A program made the position numbers and the translations under genes. A DNA stretch of 64,000 nucleotides from JAIESQ01 sp964495375. Lineage in GTDB: Bacteria > Planctomycetota > Planctomycetia > Pirellulales > JAEUIK01. Within the stretch, counting starts at the first letter, position 1; every line of letters begins with the position of its first letter. Of the stretch, positions 52,588 to 60,888 are shown in pieces. The stretch is from positions 1-64,000 of the forward strand of contig CAZBWM010000001.1 of assembly GCA_964495375.1 (NCBI GenBank), read 5' to 3'. The notes under the pieces are model-generated. The model saw nothing but the letters and a program-made list of their open reading frames with translations, was not told the DNA's origin and ran no database searches.

Positions 52588-52611
52588 GCCCAGGGGTTGC
52601 AACCCCTGGGC
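52588..52611. repeat. 24-nt perfect palindrome with GGTTGCAACC core
   Basis: The sequence gcccaggggttgcaacccct then gggc is a perfect palindrome sharing its centre with the 30-nt palindrome at 16954-16983. It lies in the divergent gap between the two-helix protein and the secreted protein gene at 52749. Confidence 0.7.
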
Positions 52612-52748
52612 GTATAGCGCGGTCGAACGCGCAGCCGGTATCGCGAACCGGGCGCGAGCGGTAAAATGCGGCAGCGCTTCGCGCCCCGCTACGACCTACC
52701 ACTATCCCTCGCGCCGCCGACTGTGCGACCGCTCAGGAGATCAATCCC

Positions 52749-53315
52749 ATGAAACGCCCTCGTCTCGTCCTGTTGTTCGCTACGGCGATGCTCGTTCTGC
52801 TGGCCAGCGGATCGCCGGCCCAGGCTGCCGATGACGACGCCACGCGCGAGATCGTCGTTGGCAAGTACGCCACGAAGGCACCCGAGGGCTTCACGCGGCA
52901 ACAGCCCCGCTCGAAGATCATCGCCTACGAGTTCTCGGTCGAACCGGCCGAAGGGGACGAGCAGCCTGGCCGTCTAACGATCATGTCGGCCGGAGGCACG
53001 CTCGAGGCCAACCTCGACCGCTGGTACGGCCAGTTCAGCCAGCCCGACGGCAGCAGCACCCGCGACCGGGCCAAAGTCGAGAAAAAGTCGATCGCTGGGC
53101 ACGACGTCCATTTTGTGAACATCGCCGGCACTTACGACGACAAGCCGGCACCGTTTTCGCAACAGGGGATCGCCCGCCCGAACTACCGCATGCTCGGCGC
53201 GATCGTCACGCTGCCCGAGGGGAACGTCTACTTCAAGTTCTATGGCCCGCGACAAACGATCGCCGACAAGCAGGAAGCGTTTCGGAAAATGATTGAAGAA
53301 CTCAAAGCAAAGTAG
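52749..53315 (+). CDS. Secreted hypothetical protein
   Basis: 188 aa; ATG preceded by AGGAG (52735-52739). A signal peptide is clear (MKRPRLVLLFATAMLVLLAS, cleavage at AQA-ADDD). The mature part has KAPEGFTRQQPRSKIIAYEF, SVEPAEGDEQPGRLTIMSAG and HDVHFVNIAGTYDDKPAPF. Proteins of this look are frequent in planctomycetes and are annotated as hypothetical. The compact beta-rich domain near MLGAIVTLPEGNVYFKFYGP resembles secreted lipid- or ligand-binding folds, which is only an impression. Confidence 0.75.
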   Translation: MKRPRLVLLFATAMLVLLASGSPAQAADDDATREIVVGKYATKAPEGFTRQQPRSKIIAYEFSVEPAEGDEQPGRLTIMSAGGTLEANLDRWYGQFSQPDGSSTRDRAKVEKKSIAGHDVHFVNIAGTYDDKPAPFSQQGIARPNYRMLGAIVTLPEGNVYFKFYGPRQTIADKQEAFRKMIEELKAK

Positions 53316-53410
53316 TTTTCAGTTTTCAGTGATTCAGTTTTCAGTGGTTGGTCCGTTTCGCAGTCGACGAGGTTTTCGCCTTTTCCTGAACACTGAAAAC
53401 TGCCCACTGC
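53316..53410. repeat. TTTTCAGTG direct and inverted repeats
   Basis: Direct copies of tttcagt(tttt)cagtg lie at 53316-53347 and inverted cactgaaaactgcccactgc at 53391-53410, starting at the stop codon of the preceding gene. The whole forms a long imperfect hairpin. Related CAGTGGTC forms are at 36780 and 48159. Confidence 0.6.
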
Positions 53411-53463
53411 GCCCACAATTCGCTCTCGACAATATCCCGCCCTACTCCCCACCCACCAGCTCA

Positions 53464-54957
53464 ATGAAAATCGAACAGCTCCTCAACCATCACGGCATCG
53501 CGGTCAATCCTTTCGCCGATGAGGATGCGCAGACTGATCCGGTCTTCAAAGATCACTGCATCTTGAGCGCCCACCATCCGAGTTGGGGGAAGATCTACGG
53601 CGACCCGACGGAGCCTTCGACCTCGCTGGTATTCGGCGAGAAAGGGGCGGGCAAAACCGCGCTTCGGCTGCAGATCGTGCGGCACGTGCGCGAGTATAAC
53701 GATAGCCATCCCAATGCCCGGCTGTGGGTGATCGAGTACGACGATTTCAATCCGTTCCTCGATCGCTTTCGCGACCGGCTCAGCGCTCGCCGCCGCGAGC
53801 CGGCCAAGGCCCTCGAATCGTGGAAGCTGTGGGATCACATGGATGCGATCCTGTCGCTCGGCGTCACCGGGCTGGTCGATCGCGCTCTGGGGCAGCCCGG
53901 CAATGCCCGCAGTGAAACCGCATCTACCGAGCCACTGCCGCTCCGCACGCTCGATCGCTCGCAAGCTCGCGATTTGCTGCTGTTGGCCGCCTGTTACGAT
54001 CAGTCGACGTCGCAAACGTTTATCGGCCGCTGGCAGCGGCTGCGCCGCAAGCTCGGCTTCCGTAGCTGGCGCGCGCACGCCTTCAAGCTGCTCGGCCTGC
54101 TGGTGACGGGCGTGGTCGCCGGGGTCATCGCGGGTCAGCAGAAATGGGAATGGCTGGGAAGTCCGTGGCCCTATTTGTTTGTGGTGGCCGGCTGGTTGCC
54201 CGAGATCGTGCGCCTTGCGCGGCGCTACTGGCTGGCGCGGGGCATCGTGCGGCAATTGCGTGTTGTCAACCACGCCGCCGGCCCGCTCTGGAAGGCGCTC
54301 GTGCGCTTTAACGGCGACGAGTTGGCCAATCAGCCGCTGCCCAACAAGGATCGCACCGACGATCGCTACGAGCTCTTGGTCAAATTCCAGGGAGTGCTGC
54401 GCACGCTCGGCTACCAGGGAATTATCGTGCTGGTCGATCGCGTCGACGAACCGCACATGATCACCGGCCGGCCCGAGCTGATGAAGCTGCTCCTCTGGCC
54501 GATGCTTGACAACAAATTCTTGAAGCACCCGGGCATCGGTTTCAAACTGCTGCTGCCGATCGAACTGTCGTACTTCATCGACCGCGAGCAGACCGAGTTC
54601 TACCAGCGGGCCCGGCTCGACAAGCAAAACCTGATTCCTTCGCTCGATTGGACCGGCGAAGCGCTCTACGACGTGGCCAACGCCCGGTTGCAGGCCTGCG
54701 CCAGTAATGGCCAAAAACCGAAGTTGCGCGACTTGTTCGACGCGGGCATTGCCGATCGCCGACTGCTCGACGCCCTGCGCACGTTGCGAGTTCCGCGGCA
54801 CATGTTCAAGTTCATGTACCGCGTAATGATGGCGCATGCCAATGCTCACACCGAGGACGATCCCGTCTGGCAGATCGCTCCCTCGACCTTCGAATCGACG
54901 CTGGCGCTCTACCAGCGCGATCAAGACGCGTTCGAGCGTGGGCTCGGCAAGGGCTAG
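53464..54957 (+). CDS. Membrane-anchored P-loop ATPase (KAP-like)
   Basis: 497 aa from ATG 53464; an open frame from 53293 runs through the repeat and is not used. Walker A is VFGEKGAGKTALR (about residues 57-68) and Walker B IIVLVDRVDEP (about 320-330). Between them, near 210-255, are two hydrophobic segments (LLGLLVTGVVAGVIAGQ and PYLFVVAGWLPEIV), inserted as in KAP-type ATPases. The helical C-terminus includes TLRVPRHMFKFMYRVMM. KAP-like NTPases act in membrane-linked regulation or defence; neither is shown here. No nuclease or other effector domain is fused and no defence genes are near. Confidence 0.8.
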   Translation: MKIEQLLNHHGIAVNPFADEDAQTDPVFKDHCILSAHHPSWGKIYGDPTEPSTSLVFGEKGAGKTALRLQIVRHVREYNDSHPNARLWVIEYDDFNPFLDRFRDRLSARRREPAKALESWKLWDHMDAILSLGVTGLVDRALGQPGNARSETASTEPLPLRTLDRSQARDLLLLAACYDQSTSQTFIGRWQRLRRKLGFRSWRAHAFKLLGLLVTGVVAGVIAGQQKWEWLGSPWPYLFVVAGWLPEIVRLARRYWLARGIVRQLRVVNHAAGPLWKALVRFNGDELANQPLPNKDRTDDRYELLVKFQGVLRTLGYQGIIVLVDRVDEPHMITGRPELMKLLLWPMLDNKFLKHPGIGFKLLLPIELSYFIDREQTEFYQRARLDKQNLIPSLDWTGEALYDVANARLQACASNGQKPKLRDLFDAGIADRRLLDALRTLRVPRHMFKFMYRVMMAHANAHTEDDPVWQIAPSTFESTLALYQRDQDAFERGLGKG

Positions 54958-55202
54958 GTTTAGCCGGTTTCGCCGCGACTTTCGTCGAAGCCTGCAAACT
55001 GCTATGTGCCGACTGCTAGCAATGTCGCCAAGATTGCCGCCGCATCCGCCTTGACCCATTGCGGCAGAATCGGCAAACTCTGCCCCCCGCGTCGGCCAGG
55101 TGATCGGGCCAGTCTCCCCATTCACGAGCGCCGCACGCGATTTCTCGGGGCTTCCGTAACGACGGGCCCCCGTCAATCGCTGCCAGGTAGGAGTCTTCAC
55201 CG

Positions 55203-55898
55203 ATGCGCCGACCCACATTCGCCGCGAGCGCCCTCTTGATCGCTGTCACATTTGCCGTGATGGGCTGCGGCCAATCGACACCTCCTTCGCCCACCGCGGG
55301 TGGAGCACAAGCCGCTAAGGGCGATCAATCGATCAGTGCGCAGCACGCCGCCCAGGCAGTGCGCGATTTTCTCGAATCGGTTCGCGCGGGCAACGACGAA
55401 AAGGCGGCCAGCATGCTGACCCCCTTGGCGCGTCAGAAGACCGCGGAGACGAGTCGCGCCGTCGCTCCACCCGCCAGTGACACCGCCAAGTACGCCGTCG
55501 GCGAAGTTGAAATGATCGGACCAGACGCTGCCCACGTCGCTAGCGAGTGGACCGATCTCGATGAGCAGGGCCAACCGGTGACCGAGGTGATTCTCTGGAT
55601 CGTGCACAAATGTGACGAAGGCTGGCGCATCGCCGGCATGGCCGCTAAGCCGTTTCCCGATCAGGATCCCTTGGTGCTGAACTTCGAAGATCCCGACGAC
55701 ATGGACCGCAAGCAGCGGCTGGCCGCGCAAGAGTACCAGCGCCGCATCACGGCCCAATCGAAGGTTGCCGACAATGCAGCAACTGCAACGGCTCCTGAGG
55801 CCAAGGCCGACGGCGACACTTCGCCCGCGATCACTGCCCCCACGACACGGTCCGCCGCCAAGCCGGCTCAACCGGGCGCCCCGGCAAAGCCCCGCTAA
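55203..55898 (+). CDS. Lipoprotein, hypothetical
   Basis: 231 aa. The signal MRRPTFAASALLIAVTFAVM ends in lipobox VMGC. The mature part is a small domain (about 45-160) with AAQAVRDFLESVRAGNDEKA, ASMLTPLARQKTAET, VGEVEMIGPDAAHVASEWTD and WIVHKCDEGWRIAGMA, which looks like a NTF2-like/DUF4878-like cone. The C-terminal 70 residues are Ala/Pro/Thr-rich and probably unstructured. The gene is alone, with 245 bases of unremarkable sequence ahead. Confidence 0.75.
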   Translation: MRRPTFAASALLIAVTFAVMGCGQSTPPSPTAGGAQAAKGDQSISAQHAAQAVRDFLESVRAGNDEKAASMLTPLARQKTAETSRAVAPPASDTAKYAVGEVEMIGPDAAHVASEWTDLDEQGQPVTEVILWIVHKCDEGWRIAGMAAKPFPDQDPLVLNFEDPDDMDRKQRLAAQEYQRRITAQSKVADNAATATAPEAKADGDTSPAITAPTTRSAAKPAQPGAPAKPR

Positions 55899-56698
55899 CA
55901 GTCTCGATCGCTCGTGCGCGGCGCACGGCCGTTTTTCCGGCGAGAGTTGCACCCCCTCGAAGGTGGCGGTGCAGCTCCACGCTGAATGCGCCACGAAGCA
56001 ATGATTCGTGCCCTACTTGCCATCCGTCGGAAGCCGCGCTCGGCCGGCATTCGGCGGTCTCGAGTCAGAGCCAATTTGGCGTTCCAGGCACCGAGCAATT
56101 TTTGAGGTCTGAGGACGGCGCTGTTTCTCCTTGCAGCTCAATCGAGTCGGTCTTCGGCCGCGCTGGGGTGAAATTGCACCAGGGCGCGGCATCCTGCGGC
56201 GATCGAATGCATCGCGCGTTGTCGCACCGCGACGTCCAACAGACAACCATTAAGTCGTTATTTAAACGACACTTCTGACGCAGCCTTCAGGTTGCGTCCT
56301 GTGCCCGATCGGGCTCGATCGGGGCGGGTTGAAAAAAAAACTGCCCACCCCAAAAAGCTGACCTACAGTTGAGGCGGATGTGGCAAACACGCCACAGCCA
56401 GCCTGGATGACCCAGGGCACGCAATTTATCAATTGCCTGCCTTGACAAGCATTTCATCCATGCTAACTTAGCCTCCTAGCCTACGCATTCAGCTCATACT
56501 CCTTAACCAGCAAGGATTTACAAACAGGGGTAAATCACTTCGCCGGAAGTAGGGGCACACTGGGTGCCGCGGACTTCAGGATGCACGTTCCCCGATCTAG
56601 CCGCCGAGGCCGGGGAGAATAACAAGCCATCGTGGCAAGGCGGCGACGGTCGTTTTTCGGAATTCCTAACCGTACCGTTTTGTGGGAGGAACCTCACG
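55899..56698. other. Long gap before the His/Cys-rich protein gene
   Basis: Eight hundred bases without a gene I can support. A frame is open from 56564 into the next gene, but its real start is at 56699. The stretch 56330-56345 holds a run of A. The promoter at 56442-56469 is the one site I can propose. The region between it and the start is a 230-base leader with ribosome site GGGAGGA at 56684-56690. Confidence 0.5.
56442..56469 (+). promoter_or_regulatory. Candidate sigma-70 promoter of the His/Cys-rich gene
   Basis: A perfect TTGACA (56442-56447) is followed by a 16-base spacer and TAACTT (56464-56469), which keeps the T, A and final T of a -10 box. It lies about 230 bases upstream of the ATG at 56699. 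Confidence 0.4.
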
Positions 56699-57103
56699 AT
56701 GAATCGTACTCTTGCTTTCGGCCTGGCGATTTTCCTCGCCGTGGTCGGCATCGCCCTCTTGGGTGGTGAACAGAAGGCTTCGGCCGGACATTGTCATGGT
56801 TGCTGTGCTAGCGACTGCGGCGGCGATGATTGCTGCAGCAGCTCGTGCCACCGCTGCCATCGTTGCCACCGCTGCCACCGTGCTCGTCGTTGCCACCGCT
56901 GCCATCGTTGCCATCGCTGCCATAGCTGTCACTCGAGCTGCCACAATGGTTGCAGCGTGAGCGATTGCTGCGGTGGTGAAGCTGCGGCCGAAGAAGGCGC
57001 CGCGGAAGGTGAAGCCGAGCCCAAGCCGACCGAAGAAGCTGGCGCCGAACCGGCCGCCAGCCGCACTCCGTTCGGTTTCCGTCAGGTCAGCTTCCGTCGC
57101 TAG
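56699..57103 (+). CDS. Secreted His/Cys-rich CHRCH-repeat protein
   Basis: 134 aa from ATG 56699 with GGGAGGA at 56684-56690. The signal peptide is MNRTLAFGLAIFLAVVGIAL, cleaved near KASAG. The mature N-terminal part (about 30-85) is built of Cys and His: GHCHGCCASDCGGDDCCSSS, CHRCHRCHRCHRARRCHRCH, then RCHRCHSCHSSCHNGCSVSD. The C-terminal half is acidic (AAAEEGAAEGEAEPKPTEEA) and closes TPFGFRQVSFRR. About half the residues between 30 and 85 can bind metal, so a metal-binding or redox-cross-linked envelope protein is likely; it is not a recognised metallothionein. A strong terminator at 57173 makes it monocistronic. Confidence 0.85.
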   Translation: MNRTLAFGLAIFLAVVGIALLGGEQKASAGHCHGCCASDCGGDDCCSSSCHRCHRCHRCHRARRCHRCHRCHRCHSCHSSCHNGCSVSDCCGGEAAAEEGAAEGEAEPKPTEEAGAEPAASRTPFGFRQVSFRR

Positions 57104-57172
57104 ACGGAATGGGCACCCGTCGCTGGGCCCCCTGTTGAATCTGGCGACCGGTTGCACTTAGCCTAACGACTG

Positions 57173-57205
57173 CCGGGCCTCGCACTTGCGAGGCCCGGTT
57201 TTTTT
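57173..57205 (+). terminator. Rho-independent terminator
   Basis: A perfect 11-bp stem (57173-57183 with 57188-57198, CCGGGCCTCGC/GCGAGGCCCGG), four-base loop ACTT, and seven T at 57199-57205. It ends the His/Cys-rich gene. Confidence 0.95.
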
Positions 57206-57343
57206 ATGCGCACCGGTCACGCCGAAGATTTGTGGATAGACAACTTCGGTAAACCTGGGAAACTTTAACGTCCGATCACACCTTCGGTGCTAGCACGCGC
57301 CAGACTACGACCACCCTCTCTTTCTTCTTGCGGGCCACCCCCG

Positions 57344-58201
57344 ATGATCAACCGACCTGCCGACACCGCGACCCCGAACAGCGATGCCCCCACGATTGGG
57401 CCGGCCATCCAAACCGGGATCACGCTGGTGCTCATCATTCATTTGACGTCGATGCTCTTCGGCATCCTTGGCACCAACTTTGTGCCTGGGGGGAATCCCG
57501 AAGAAGCCGGCATGCCCATCGAGTTCAGCTCCCGGCTCGAGCGACAGCTCGCCGGTGGCGTGCCCGGGCTACACAATTACCGCCAACTGCTGGGTTTGAA
57601 TAAGTCTTACGCCAACGCCATCTCACGAGCCGATATCCTCGACACCAATCATCGCCTGGAGATCGAACTCCGCGACGGCCGCAATGGCGACGCCGCTAGC
57701 CGCGAGGTCGCCCGCGTCGAATTGCCCCCTGCGGATGTCACTTTTGGGCTTCGCCGTCAGCGCTACGAAGCGCTCGCGACGACGGTCGCCCAGTATGCTG
57801 GCAACGAGAATGCTGAAGCCGTGATTCCCCGCGGGGTCGCATCAGGGCTGCTGGAGCGTTTTGCGCCGCAGGGAGCCACGTGGCTGACCTTCCGCTGTCT
57901 CGGCGTGTCGCCGTTGCAAACGCCCGAGCAATTTCAGGCCGGCGAAAACCCCGACCGCCCTGAGCTGTGGCGCAACGAGTACGAAGCTCAGATTTGGAAA
58001 AGCGGCGACGATATTCGCCTCATGAAGCGCGAAACCGCCCGCGGCGACAACGCGCCGGCTGCCGAATCTTCGGGCCCGGCCGCGACCGTCCCCGGCGCGA
58101 ACGCAAACCCCACCGGCGCGGCGATCCCCTCCGCGGCAGTTCCTGGCGCAATTCCCCCTGTCCCCGGCAAGTTGAATTCCGATGCTCAGCCTCGCCCGTA
58201 A
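57344..58201 (+). CDS. Hypothetical protein with one membrane helix
   Basis: 285 aa from ATG 57344; the frame is open earlier, but that part has no start with a ribosome site. One helix lies near residues 25-50 (GITLVLIIHLTSMLFGILGT). The periplasmic part has HNYRQLLGLNKSYANAISRA, RLEIELRDGRNGDAASREVA and WLTFRCLGVSPLQTPEQF. The C-terminal 65 residues are Pro/Ala-rich. It overlaps the next gene by 20 bases and the two are surely co-transcribed. Similar pairs (single-helix protein plus HTTM protein) are common in planctomycetes. Confidence 0.8.
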   Translation: MINRPADTATPNSDAPTIGPAIQTGITLVLIIHLTSMLFGILGTNFVPGGNPEEAGMPIEFSSRLERQLAGGVPGLHNYRQLLGLNKSYANAISRADILDTNHRLEIELRDGRNGDAASREVARVELPPADVTFGLRRQRYEALATTVAQYAGNENAEAVIPRGVASGLLERFAPQGATWLTFRCLGVSPLQTPEQFQAGENPDRPELWRNEYEAQIWKSGDDIRLMKRETARGDNAPAAESSGPAATVPGANANPTGAAIPSAAVPGAIPPVPGKLNSDAQPRP

Positions 58202-59213
58202 TTATCTCGTCGATCTGGTCAATCAAGTCGGCTCGGGTTGGAACCGCTTTTGGTTCACGCCCAGCGCGCCACAAACGCTCAGCATGCTGCGCGTGTTGAG
58301 CGGGGCGCTAGCGCTCTATTACGTGGCCAGCTTCGGCGCCGATCTCGTGGCCTTCTTCGGGCCGGGCGGGTTAATCCCCGTCGACACGGTCCTGATGTGG
58401 ACGAACGATTTCGTCACCCGCTATAGCTACCTCGATTCCATTGAAACTGCCGGTAGTTTGCGCGCCGCCCACTACACGGGCCTGGTGGTGGTCGGCCTGT
58501 TCACGATCGGCTTCTTCACGCGGGTCACGTCGATCTTGTCGCTCATCGTACTACTTTCCTACATGCATCGGGCGCCGATGCTCGTCACCGAAGCCGAGCC
58601 GGTCTTGGCGATGCTTATGCTCTATCTCTGCATTAGCCCCGCCGGGGCGTACTTTTCGGTCGATGCCTGGCTGCGTCGTCGCAAGGCGTTCCAGGCTGAC
58701 CCGACCAGTGAACCGCCGGCCCCCGCGAAGTCGACGCTGGCCACGATCGCTACCCGGCTCATCCAGATTCACCTGGCCGCGATCTTCATCGCCTCGGGCC
58801 TAGCCATGCTCAGCACGCAAACCTGGTGGGCCGGCGACGCCGTGTGGTGGATCATCGCTCGACCGCGCTCGGGGGGCTTCTGGCTCACCAGTTCGTTGTC
58901 GCGGATGCCGCTGGTGTTCCAGTTCCTCACCCACGTGATCGTGGCCTACCATCTGCTGTTTCCGCTGTTGGTTTGGAACCGCCTGGCGCGGCCGCTTGTG
59001 CTGGCCGCTGGGCTATTGATCTGGCCACTCGTGGCGGTCATCTCAGGCTTGTACCTCTACGCGGCCGTGATGCTGGCCGGCACGTGCATCTACATTTCGC
59101 CGGCTGTGGTCGCGCTGCTTGAGAAGCGCCGAGAGGACATGCCCGAGCCGCAAAAAGTTGACACCATTCACAAGCCGACGGCACCGAGCCAACGAGCGAC
59201 GGTTCGCGTGTAG
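58182..59213 (+). CDS. HTTM-domain membrane protein
   Basis: 343 aa. The family pattern is kept: a first helix with LRVLSGALALYYVASFGADL, GPGGLIPVDTVL, then GLVVVGLFTIGFFTRVTS, SYMHRAPMLVTEAEPVLAML and RLIQIHLAAIFIASGLAML. HTTM (horizontally transferred transmembrane) proteins include the vitamin-K-dependent carboxylase; the catalytic carboxylase C-terminal part is missing here, as in most bacterial members. The partner protein overlaps its start. Substrate not known. Confidence 0.88.
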   Translation: MLSLARNYLVDLVNQVGSGWNRFWFTPSAPQTLSMLRVLSGALALYYVASFGADLVAFFGPGGLIPVDTVLMWTNDFVTRYSYLDSIETAGSLRAAHYTGLVVVGLFTIGFFTRVTSILSLIVLLSYMHRAPMLVTEAEPVLAMLMLYLCISPAGAYFSVDAWLRRRKAFQADPTSEPPAPAKSTLATIATRLIQIHLAAIFIASGLAMLSTQTWWAGDAVWWIIARPRSGGFWLTSSLSRMPLVFQFLTHVIVAYHLLFPLLVWNRLARPLVLAAGLLIWPLVAVISGLYLYAAVMLAGTCIYISPAVVALLEKRREDMPEPQKVDTIHKPTAPSQRATVRV

Positions 59214-59256
59214 GCAATCTGCTCTCGGCACTTGCCGGGCGTTCGGCATCGAACGA

Positions 59257-59287
59257 GCTAGCGCGCGGGATAAATCCCGCGGCTAAC
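59257..59287. repeat. Dispersed palindrome (full-length copy)
   Basis: The 31-nt copy gctagcgcgcgggataaatc then ccgcggctaac matches the copy at 22286-22316 in every base except two in the loop. It lies between the HTTM gene and the Tat-exported protein gene. Confidence 0.8.
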
Positions 59288-59424
59288 GATGCCGTGCCCA
59301 TGCGATTCTCGGCCCTCTCAGCGGCTTCGCGTGCACCCATTTCAATCGCGTGACCCGCGCCAACCGGCCGGTTACACTACTCGGCGATCAGGCCGCCTGC
59401 AGCACTCTCCGCGAGGATCGATCG

Positions 59425-60363
59425 ATGAGCGACTTCTTGCCTTCCCACATCAATGCGCCGTCGCGGCGCAAGTTTCTGGGTGGCTGTGCGGCCGGAGCCG
59501 CTGCCGGCCTGTTGGGCACCCTGAGTGGCGCGCCACGCGCCGCCGCGATCGAGCCGCTCCAGCGGCTGGGCAAACCGGCCTTTCGCTACAGCCTGGCAGC
59601 CTACAGTTATCGCGAACTGCTCGAAGGCAAGAAAGCCAGCTTGACGATGGAGGACTTCGTCAAAGCCTGCGCCATGTTGCCGTTGGAAGGGACCGAGCTC
59701 ACCAGCTATTACTTCCCCAAAGAAATCACGCCCGACTACCTGCGCGGGCTCAAGCAGTTGTGCTTCCGCCTGGGGCTCGACATTTCGGGCACGGCCGTGG
59801 GGAACGAGTTCTGCTTGCCGGCAGGGCCGAAGCGCGACGCCGAGATCGCCCACGTCAAGCGTTGGATCGAATACGCCGAGATCCTCAGCGCGCCGGTGAT
59901 CCGCATTTTCTCGGGCGCTCCGACCGCCGGGCAGGACCCGGCCGAGGCCCACCGCCTCGCGGTCGAGGCAATGGAAGAGTGCTGCGCCTACGCCGGCCAG
60001 CATGGGGTTTATCTCGCACTTGAGAACCACGGCGGACTGACCGCCACGGCCGACGGGATGCTCGCGCTAGTGCGCGACGTCAAGAGCCCCTGGTTCGGCG
60101 TGAACCTCGACACCGGCAACTTCTACTCGAACGATCCGTACGTCGATCTGGCGAAGCTCGCCCCGTACGCCGTTAACGTGCAAGTCAAGGTGTCGATCCG
60201 TTCGAGAGACAAAGGGAAGCAGCCGGCCGATTTCAGCAAGCTCGCCCACATCCTGCGCGACGCCGGCTACCGCGGCTACATCGTGCTCGAATACGAAGAG
60301 CCGGAAGACCCGCTCGTCGCCTGCCCGCGGTATATCGACGAATTGAGGAAGGCGTTTGGCTGA
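59425..60363 (+). CDS. Tat-exported sugar isomerase/epimerase-like TIM-barrel protein
   Basis: 312 aa from ATG 59425, preceded by GAGGA. The N-terminus has the twin-arginine signal SRRKFLGGCAAGAAAGLLGT and cleavage near PRAAA. The mature part is a xylose-isomerase-like AP-endonuclease-2 barrel: YSLAAYSYRELLEGKK, PLEGTELTSYYFPKEITPDY, GTAVGNEFCLPAG, PVIRIFSGA, GVYLALENHGG, WFGVNLDTGNF and GYIVLEYEEPED. Metal ligands Glu (LENHGG), Asp (NLDTGNF), Gln/Lys (VQVKV) and Glu (LEYEEP) are present. Planctomycetes encode many such exported barrel proteins; the sugar is unknown. Confidence 0.9.
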   Translation: MSDFLPSHINAPSRRKFLGGCAAGAAAGLLGTLSGAPRAAAIEPLQRLGKPAFRYSLAAYSYRELLEGKKASLTMEDFVKACAMLPLEGTELTSYYFPKEITPDYLRGLKQLCFRLGLDISGTAVGNEFCLPAGPKRDAEIAHVKRWIEYAEILSAPVIRIFSGAPTAGQDPAEAHRLAVEAMEECCAYAGQHGVYLALENHGGLTATADGMLALVRDVKSPWFGVNLDTGNFYSNDPYVDLAKLAPYAVNVQVKVSIRSRDKGKQPADFSKLAHILRDAGYRGYIVLEYEEPEDPLVACPRYIDELRKAFG

Positions 60364-60385
60364 TCGGAAGGCATGGGTCGTTGCA

Positions 60386-60865
60386 ATGGGCATTTATTGC
60401 GAAGTTGTCTCGCTATCGCCGACGGATTTTGAGCATTTCGTGAGGGATCAAGAATCGCTCGTCATTGAGCGTGACGCCGATGGCGCGTCGGAAAGAAGTG
60501 CCGAAATCGGCAAGGCCTGGCATGGGCTGCATTACTTGCTTACTGGAACTGCCGATGAAGGCACCGGACCACTGGCCTTCATCCTGGCCGGCGGGCAGAA
60601 CCTTGGCGATGAATCCGAGCCGATTCGCTACTTTGCGCCGGCCGAAACCAGCGAGATCAACCGCGCGCTGGCGGCCGTATCGGACGATGTCCTCTGGTCG
60701 CGATTCGATCCCCAGGCGATGGAAGCCAAAGACATTTACCCCGGAATCTGGGACGAGGACGAAGAGGATCTCAAAGTAGAATATCTGGATTACTTCGGTC
60801 AACTGAAGAAGCTCGTCGCCGCGGCGGCAGCCGAGGGCCATGGCCTGCTGGTGACGATCGGCTAA
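60386..60865 (+). CDS. DUF1877 (YfbM-like) protein
   Basis: 159 aa from ATG 60386, 22 bases after the previous stop. It contains IGKAWHGLHYLLTGTADEG, PLAFILAGGQNLG and RYFAPAETSEINRALAAVSD, the DUF1877 text (K-x-W-x-x-L-H-Y-L-L-T-G). The C-terminus has AKDIYPGIWDEDEEDLKVEY. The family has no known function. Some DUF1877 members act as immunity proteins of polymorphic toxins, but no toxin is near. Confidence 0.88.
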   Translation: MGIYCEVVSLSPTDFEHFVRDQESLVIERDADGASERSAEIGKAWHGLHYLLTGTADEGTGPLAFILAGGQNLGDESEPIRYFAPAETSEINRALAAVSDDVLWSRFDPQAMEAKDIYPGIWDEDEEDLKVEYLDYFGQLKKLVAAAAAEGHGLLVTIG

Positions 60866-60888
60866 CAACGATTCTACATCTCTCCTCT

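Noticed and set aside
53461..55218. A 585-codon minus-strand open frame opposite the P-loop ATPase
   Set aside because: The plus strand carries Walker A and B motifs and normal codon structure; the minus frame has no motif and runs on into the next gene's upstream region.
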